DNA from: Saccopteryx bilineata
Taxonomy: Eukaryota; Chordata; Mammalia; Chiroptera; Emballonuridae
Direction: 5' to 3'
Assembly (NCBI RefSeq): GCF_036850765.1
Contig: NC_089498.1
Span: 76,672,305 to 76,736,304 of the forward strand
DNA length: 64,000 bases
In this document: piece by piece, positions 57,680 to 64,000 of the stretch
Numbering within the stretch: position 1 is the stretch's first letter
Layout of the letters: every line of letters begins with the position of its first letter
Translations under genes and position numbers: made by a program
The notes under the pieces: model-generated
Database searches by the model: none
Seen by the model: only the letters and a program-made list of their open reading frames with translations
Told to the model about the DNA's origin: nothing

Positions 57680-57993
57680 CTGTAATACAGTGGTCTCCAA
57701 CCTTTTGTGGGCCACGGACCGGTTTAATGTCAGAAAATATTTTCACGGACTGGCCTTTAGGGTGGGACGGATAAATGTATCATGTGACCGAGACAAGCGT
57801 CAAGAGTGAGTCTTAGATGGATGTAACAGAGGGAATCTGGTCATTTTTTAAAAATAAAACATCGTTCAGACTTAAATATAAACAAAATGGAAATAATGTA
57901 AGTTATTTATTCTTTCTCTGCATACTAGTACCAAATGGCCCACGGCCCGGTACCGGTCCGCAGCCCGGGGGGTTGGGGACCACTGCTGTAGTA
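57680..57993. mobile_element. Nonautonomous hAT element, 298 bp
   Basis: Insert 57688-57985 with ends CAGTGGTCTCCAACC / GGTTGGGGACCACTG; target duplication CTGTAATA / CTGTAGTA. Confidence 0.92.
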
Positions 57994-58069
57994 AACTCAG
58001 TGAGATGCAGATTTGAGCAGCTGAACCAGCTATTGAATATATGGCATCCTTTGAAAAAATTAATTTACA

Positions 58070-58375
58070 GTCCGCTTGACTGGTGGCAGCACAGTGGAAA
58101 GAGTGTCAACTCAGGACACTGAGGTCCCTGGTTTGAAACCCTGTGGTCACAAGCTTGAGCATGATGTCACTGGCTCAGCTTCAGCCCCCCAAGTCAAGGT
58201 ATGTATGAGAATCAATCAAAGTGAAGCAACTACAAGTTGATGCTTCTTATCTGTCTCCTTCCTTTCTCCCTTCCTGTCTCTCTCTCTAAAATAAAAAACA
58301 AGAATCAAGCTGAATGCACAAGTGGAAAAAACAGAGCGATGTTTCTCTCTCTAGAATCAATAAATATAAATTTAA
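58070..58375 (+). mobile_element. Two old SINE pieces
   Basis: A type B-like copy (58070-58291) and then a 3' SINE tail (58310-58375, gcgatgtttctctctctag). Both diverged. Confidence 0.75.
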
Positions 58376-58377
58376 AA

Positions 58378-58735
58378 AAATACAGCTCTAGCCTCACCAG
58401 GGAGTGGTGCAGTGGACAGAGTGTCATACTGGGATGCGGAAGACCCAGGTTCGAGACCCCGAGGTTGCCAGCTTGAGCGCGGGCTCATCTGGTTTGAGCA
58501 AAGCTCACCAGCTTGGACCCAAGGTCACTGGCTCGAGCAAGGGATTACTTGGTCTGCTGTAACCCCACGGTCAAGGCACATATGAGAAAGCAATCAATGA
58601 ACAACTAAGGTGTCGCAACAAAAAACTAATGATTGATGCTTTTCATCTCTCTCCATTCCTTTTCCTGTCTGTCTGTCCCTATCTATCCCTCTCTCTGACT
58701 CTCTGTCTCTGTAAGAAAAAAAAAATACAGCTCTA
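58378..58735 (+). mobile_element. SINE type B
   Basis: Insert 58391-58722; target duplication AAATACAGCTCTA (58378-58390, 58723-58735). Confidence 0.95.
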
Positions 58736-58769
58736 TTCAAAGTGTTAAAGATAAATAAATTAATAATAT

Positions 58770-58995
58770 CTAAAATATATTGAGTACTTACTGTGGGTCA
58801 GACACCATACTAGGCACTTTACCTACATGAACACATTTAATCTACACAACTCAATGCTATAAATACTGCTCTTACCCCCATTTTACAGATATGACAATAA
58901 AGTGTCAGAAACTTTAAGTCAATTACCTAACATCATACCTTAAGTATCAGAGCTAGTAATCAAACCCAGATTCAGTTAAATCCTAAGCTCCTGTT
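58770..58995 (+). mobile_element. MIR element
   Basis: attgagtacttactgtggg ... cccccattttacagatatg ... caaacccagattcagtt: long MIR match. Confidence 0.85.
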
Positions 58996-59168
58996 TGTAC
59001 CTGTCTCTTAGAGACTAATTATTAGAAATTATAAAGCAATACTGTCCAACAGTCCAACAGGATTTCCTGCAATGATGAACATGTCTGATACCTGTGCTGG
59101 CCCATACAGTAACCATTAATCACATGTGGCTATTGAACACCTGAAATGTGGCTAATGCAAATGATGTA

Positions 59169-59524
59169 CTAAAGTCTTAATATTTTTATTATTTGTTTTT
59201 TTAAAATACATTTATTTTATTTTTTTTTAAGTGACAGGAAGGGAGATAGACTTCTGTATGCATCCTGACTGAGATCTATATAGCAACACCCCCATCCCGG
59301 GCCAATGCTCAGACCAACTGACCCATCCTCAGCACCCGGGGCCAATGATTGAACCAATTGAGGCACTGGCTGCGAGAAGACAAGAGAGAGAAAAGGGGGA
59401 GAGGGAGAAGAGAAGCAGATGTTCACTTCTTATGTGTGCCCTGACTAGGGATCGTACCCAGGATGTCCTCACACCAGGCTGACGCTCTTTCTAGTGAGCC
59501 AACCACCAGGGCTAAAGTCTTAAT
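59169..59524 (-). mobile_element. Diverged SINE related to type A
   Basis: Insert 59182-59511; target duplication CTAAAGTCTTAAT (59169-59181, 59512-59524). Confidence 0.92.
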
Positions 59525-59694
59525 TTTAATTAATTTAAATTATATGTAGTCAGTGGTTACCATATTGGACTGGGCATTAAATTTGCTATTTGAGCTTATA
59601 ATTAAGAGAAAGAGTTGAAGGATATGTTTCTGGTTTAATTAGAAGCCAAGTTATGTTCTAATAAATTATCAAGAGCAGAAATTATATTTAAAAG

Positions 59695-59995
59695 AGCTCA
59701 CAGTGCCTAATCAGGTGGTAGTGCAGTGGATAGAGTGTCAGACAGGACACAGAGGACCCAGGTTCGAAACCCTAAGGTCACTGGCTTGAGCGTAGGATCA
59801 TAGACATGACACCATAGTCGCTGGCTTGAAGCCCAAAGGTTTTAGATGTTAATCTGGAAGCCCAAGGCTTGAGCAAGGGATCATCCACTCTGCTGTAGCC
59901 CCCCAGTCAAGGTAGATATGAGAAAGCAATCAATGAACAACTAAGGTGCCGCAACGAAGAACTGATGCTTCTCATCTCCCTTTCTGTCTGTCCCT

Positions 59996-60042
<47 letters not shown>

Positions 60043-60051
60043 AGCTCACAG
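59695..60051 (+). mobile_element. SINE type B ending in (TC)n(AC)n
   Basis: Insert 59704-60042; target duplication AGCTCACAG (59695-59703, 60043-60051). The tail has grown into a 45-nt TC/AC microsatellite (59998-60042). Confidence 0.93.
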
Positions 60052-60333
60052 AGCCCTGGCTGGTGACGCAGATTGAACATCCTCTCAGAGGGCTGAGGTC
60101 ACTGTATCCTGGGGTCACCAATCCTGAGGTCCCCAGCTTTATTCCAGGGCACTGACTCGACCCCAAGGTTGCTGGTTCAAGCTGGGTCAGGGCTGGACCT
60201 CGACAACACTGGCACGGCCTCCCCCTAGGTTATGGGTTCCAGCCCTTTTCAGAGCACATATGAGAAGCAATAAATGGCACAATTAAGTGGAACAACAAGT
60301 TGATGCTTCTCTCTCTTGGGGAAAAAAAAAAAG
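60052..60333 (+). mobile_element. Diverged SINE directly after the previous one
   Basis: Head AGCCCTGGCTGGTGACGCAG; poly(A) at 60321-60333. Confidence 0.8.
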
Positions 60334-60353
60334 GCTGGCATATGTTCTCTTCT

Positions 60354-60546
60354 TCAACCATTCATCTTTTAAAATTTTTAATTTATTGATTTTAGAGAGA
60401 GAGGAAGAGAGAGAGAGAGACAGGAACATTGATCTGTTCCTGTATGTAGCCGGCCCAGGGATCAAACTGGCAACCTCTATGCTCTGGGACAATACTCTTA
60501 AGTCTAACCAACTGAGCTATCCGACCAGGGCTCAACCATTCACCTT
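60354..60546 (-). mobile_element. Older SINE, type D
   Basis: Insert 60369-60531; target duplication TCAACCATTCATCTT / TCAACCATTCACCTT. Confidence 0.9.
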
Positions 60547-60839
60547 ATACAATAGAAAGAACAGTTCATATGTATCTGTAGTATTCCATTGCTATAATAC
60601 ACCCTAAAAGACCTGCTTGTCTTGAAGCAAGTATTTTGTAGTAGTTTCTTTATATTTAGGAGCCAGATTCCTACTCATCTTTTTAAACTGGTGAAAAATT
60701 CTCTCCAGGAAAATTTTCCACCAAAGTTGTTTTCATTGGCAGTTACTCAGGTCTCAGAAGAATACAGTAAATTAAACCAGCCATCTGGATTTATCGTTGT
60801 TCCTTACTGCTGAGATGAAAGCATAACACTTGTACCTTT

Positions 60840-61188
60840 CATCGGTGCTTAGTTTAATTTTTTTTACAGAGACAGAAAATCAGAGGGATAGTTAGGGACA
60901 GACAGATGGGAACGGAGAGAGATGAAAAGCATCATTAGTTTTTCGCTGTGACACCTTAGTTGTTCATTGATTGCTTTCTCATATGTGCCTTGACCGTGGG
61001 GCTACAGCAGAGTGAGTAACCCCTTGCTTGAGCCAGCAACCTTGGGTCCAAGCTGGTGAGCCTTGCTCAAACCAGATGAGCCCGCGCTCAAGCTGGCGAC
61101 CTCAGGGTCTCGAACCTGGGTCTTCCGCATCCCAATCCGACACCCTATCCATTGCGCCACCGCCTGGTCAGGCATCAGTGCTTAGTTT
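60840..61188 (-). mobile_element. SINE type B
   Basis: Insert 60856-61172; target duplication CATCGGTGCTTAGTTT / CATCAGTGCTTAGTTT. Confidence 0.94.
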
Positions 61189-61336
61189 TAAAACCCACCT
61201 TAATATTCTATTATAGGAAAAAGAGAGCTGATTCTATTCACATTATGACCAAGGGCCTGATACATATAACAATTAAATAAGCACCACATGCAGCCTGTTT
61301 CTTGATCTACTTAACTTTTCAGTAGCTGCAGTTACT

Positions 61337-61507
61337 TCTTTTATTATTTTAAATGTTTATTTTATTGACTTTAAAGAGAGGAAGGGAAAGAGCAAGAACA
61401 TCTGTTCCTGTATGTGCCCTGACTGGGGATCAAACTGGCAACCTCTGCACTTTGGGACGATGCTCCAACCACTGAGCAGTCTGGCCAGGGCTCTTTTATT
61501 ATTTTAA
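61337..61507 (-). mobile_element. Older SINE, type D
   Basis: Insert 61353-61491; perfect target duplication TCTTTTATTATTTTAA despite its age. Confidence 0.92.
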
Positions 61508-61734
61508 TAAACTTCCTTGGAAAGTTATACACTCACTACAACTATCTTTTTGTTTTTAGTGACTTTTGAGTCAGAAAACAGAATTCTCAGTTATTTTAAA
61601 GCCACTTGAGAAACTGTCTTCAAAGGCAGTTCCATCAGAGCTTTGACTGCAGCTTAAATACTTCATAAATCCCCTTTACCAAATGTTGAATACACTCATC
61701 CCGATGATTCATAAGCAATGCAATTACAATAGTC

Positions 61735-61924
61735 AAAATATCCTTGGAAGCCTGACCTGTGGTGGCACAGTGGACAAAGCGGCAACCTGGAATGATGAGG
61801 TTGCCAGTTCGAAAACCTGAACTTGCCCGGTCAAGGCACATATTGGAGTTGATGCTTCCTGATCTTCTTCCCTTCTTTTTTTCTCCTTCTCTCTCCTCTC
61901 TAAAATAAAAAAATATCCTTGGAA
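61735..61924 (+). mobile_element. SINE type C
   Basis: Insert 61750-61909; target duplication AAAATATCCTTGGAA (61735-61749, 61910-61924). Confidence 0.95.
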
Positions 61925-62054
61925 AATAAAAAAGAAAATGTATTCCTTCTGTATATATAACAGAATAAAGGCATGGGAGGCAAGAGAGGCTTGTCAAAGT
62001 GAAAAAATGAGACCAGGAAAGAATCTGGCTCATCTGATTTCAGCCAATATTTTT

Positions 62055-62400
62055 ACCATTTATTCATTCAATAAGCAGTTTTGAGTGTTTTATATATTAA
62101 ACAATGGAGAAACAGAGGTAAACAAAATAGAGTCCCTAAACTCAAAGTGTTTAGAGTTTAACAAAGAAAGCAAAAAATTTAATACAGTAAGATGGAATTG
62201 CTATTATAAAGGAAATACAGTGTGCTATAAAAATTTGTAAGGCTTTGAGGTAACAGAGAACACAAGAAAAAGAAATCCAGTGCAGATTTAGCAACTTTAG
62301 AAGGTGGAAGGATATGGTGAGATGAGACTGGAGGAGATAACTGAAGATTGGTTCACCTTGTTCTCAGGGCAATATGAAATTTTTTTTGGTTTTATGCAGA
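62055..62400 (+). mobile_element. L2-like sequence
   Basis: atttattcattcaataagc ... agagtccctaaactcaaag is the L2 3' region plan, diverged. Confidence 0.6.
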
Positions 62401-62994
62401 GGATTCATATAATCCCATTCATAGTTTTAGGAAAGACTGCATTGTGGCAACTGCATAATAGAAAAACTAGATATTGTAACACCAGTTGAGAGATGAGAGC
62501 TATGGAGGTGGTCTGAACTAGAATGTTTACAGTAGAGATGGAAGAAGATGAAAACAAGAGAAACACTTTAGTTTGAGCAAAGACCTGGTGGTGGGGGGGT
62601 ATGAGAGTGAAAAATTAGGCATTTAACCCTAGTCCTGTATAATCTGACCCCATTTGGCTATATTTGACCCAAATGGATATATTCAAAAGACTATTATCCA
62701 TATAGGGCTGGTGCTTCAGAAAGAAGTAAAAAAAAAAAAAGGAAATAATTAGAAAGAAGTCAAATTGGAGATAGATTTGTAAGTAATTGCGATTTCTCGT
62801 TATTGGGAATGGTAATTATTCCCACTTGTAAAACTACAAAGGGAGAGTGTACATAGAAGAAAGCCTGTGGAAGGAACTTCAGAGTTTGAGTCAAGGAAAT
62901 GCGCCTAAACACAGATTTGGCTGAAGAAGGATAAGAAAAAAGTGGGGAGGGTAATGGTTTTTAGTAGCCAGAATGTGTTAATGTATTTCAAGAA
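62401..62994 (-). other. AP3M1 intron 1, unrecognised stretch
   Basis: About 590 nt of purine-rich DNA, nothing recognised. Confidence 0.6.
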
Positions 62995-63329
62995 GAATGG
63001 AGCATTAAACTTTTTTTCTTTTAGTGAGAGAGACAGACAGACAAGAATCAACTCATAGTTTGTGGCACTTTAGTTGTTCATTGACTGCTTCTCATATGTG
63101 TCTTGCCGGTGGGGGGTGTTCCACCTGAGCCAGTGACCTCTTGCTCAAGCCAGTGTCCATGAGTTCATGTCTACGATCCCACGCTGAAGCTAGCAATCAC
63201 ATGCTCCAGCTGGTGAACCCGCACTCAAGCTGGTGACCTCGGGGTTTTGAACCTGGAACCACAGCATCCCAGGTCAATGCTTTATCCACTGCGCCCCACC
63301 ACTGGTCAGGAATGAATGGAGTATTAAAC
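62995..63329 (-). mobile_element. SINE type B, older variant
   Basis: Insert 63011-63313; target duplication GAATGGAGCATTAAAC / GAATGGAGTATTAAAC. Confidence 0.93.
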
Positions 63330-64000
63330 ATTTTAAGTGGCACAAAGAATGCAAGCTACAGGAACTAAAAATCTGTTGATTAAACAGTGTTTCTCAACAT
63401 TCTTTTAGTTATTACCGGCTAAAGAGGCCTTTTCAGACTCCCCTTCTATCATTATCCTCCCCTAGAAAATTTCAATTCCACAGAATATATATCTGTATAT
63501 CTCTTTATGTACTCTAAATGTATCTGCGCTTTAATACATAAAAAAGTACAATTTTTTTTTTCTTCACAAGAGGCAATTTTTATCCCTACTGAGAATATAG
63601 GATTTAACATATAGGATTTCATTGATGATCTTAAAAGAGGCAGTTTCAGTGATAGTTTAGTGGAATGCTGTAAACTCAATATAATGCAGTAGACTGAGCA
63701 ATAAATAGCAAGAAGTGGGAAAAAAGAGATAAGGAGAGTAGATGATACATTCAAGAACTCTAGCTGTGAAGGAAATGAAAAAACAGGAAAAGAAACGGGC
63801 GTATTCATCAAATTAAGGAATATTTTTAAATACTAAAGAAAAGGTGTGCGCAGAGGGGGAATGGTTGGTGATGAAAAAAAGAAGACTGTGAAGGTAGGAG
63901 AGGACGGTATTGGTCGACTAGACGAAAGGATTTATTTTCCACAAGGAGAAGGGACAATTTTTCCTCTTTAAACAAAAGGGAAGAAGGTTTGTACAGTTGG
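63330..64000 (-). other. AP3M1 intron 1, window end
   Basis: About 670 nt. No CpG-rich promoter and no noncoding first exon could be seen here, so the AP3M1 5' end lies beyond the window. Confidence 0.65.

Noticed and set aside
63330..64000. AP3M1/ADK bidirectional promoter
   Set aside because: In human it lies upstream of AP3M1, but no CpG-rich stretch or first exon can be seen before the window ends.

Overview
This is vertebrate nuclear DNA, almost certainly from a bat and most likely a horseshoe or Old World leaf-nosed bat (Rhinolophoidea). Two facts support this. First, the exons of two neighbouring mammalian genes are present with intact frames and GT/AG splice sites. Second, the window is packed with tRNA-derived SINEs of the Rhin-1-like kind, together with small hAT and mariner elements that still show terminal inverted repeats and target duplications. 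The species assignment rests on remembered repeat families, not on a database search.

Gene 1 is VCL (vinculin), plus strand, 1129-37415. The window holds the last 14 coding exons (human-style exons 9-22), including the alternative metavinculin exon 19. The exons join in phase without a stop and encode 793 residues (342 to the C-terminus in metavinculin numbering). The 3' UTR is about 1.95 kb and ends at an AATAAA at 37391. The encoded part covers the end of head domain D2, domains D3 and D4, the proline-rich linker and the actin-binding tail.

Gene 2 is AP3M1 (mu-3A subunit of the AP-3 adaptor), minus strand. All eight coding exons lie between 51645 and 40977 and encode exactly 418 residues, the usual family length. 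The 3' UTR runs on to about 38.9 kb. The gene is tail-to-tail with VCL, as in human 10q22. The noncoding first exon and promoter are not in the window; 51649-64000 is read as AP3M1 intron 1.

The rest is intron and a short intergenic gap, mostly mobile DNA. There are two younger 5'-truncated L1 copies antisense to VCL. One of them (15066-19095) holds a mariner that itself holds a SINE. There are older L1 remnants, four hAT elements, a short mariner MITE, more than 40 SINE copies in four size classes, and ancient MIR/L2 traces.

Points most worth a second look are: a 184-bp direct repeat with one mismatch flanking VCL exons 19-21; the splice-site layout of the metavinculin exon, where a TACTAAC box could be both branch site and QKI site; the resemblance of exon 19 to the end of exon 18; a near-perfect hairpin hAT MITE in an AP3M1 intron; and a cluster of inverted SINEs in AP3M1 intron 1. 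I found no sign of an unknown gene system; the novelty here lies in transposon history and splicing.
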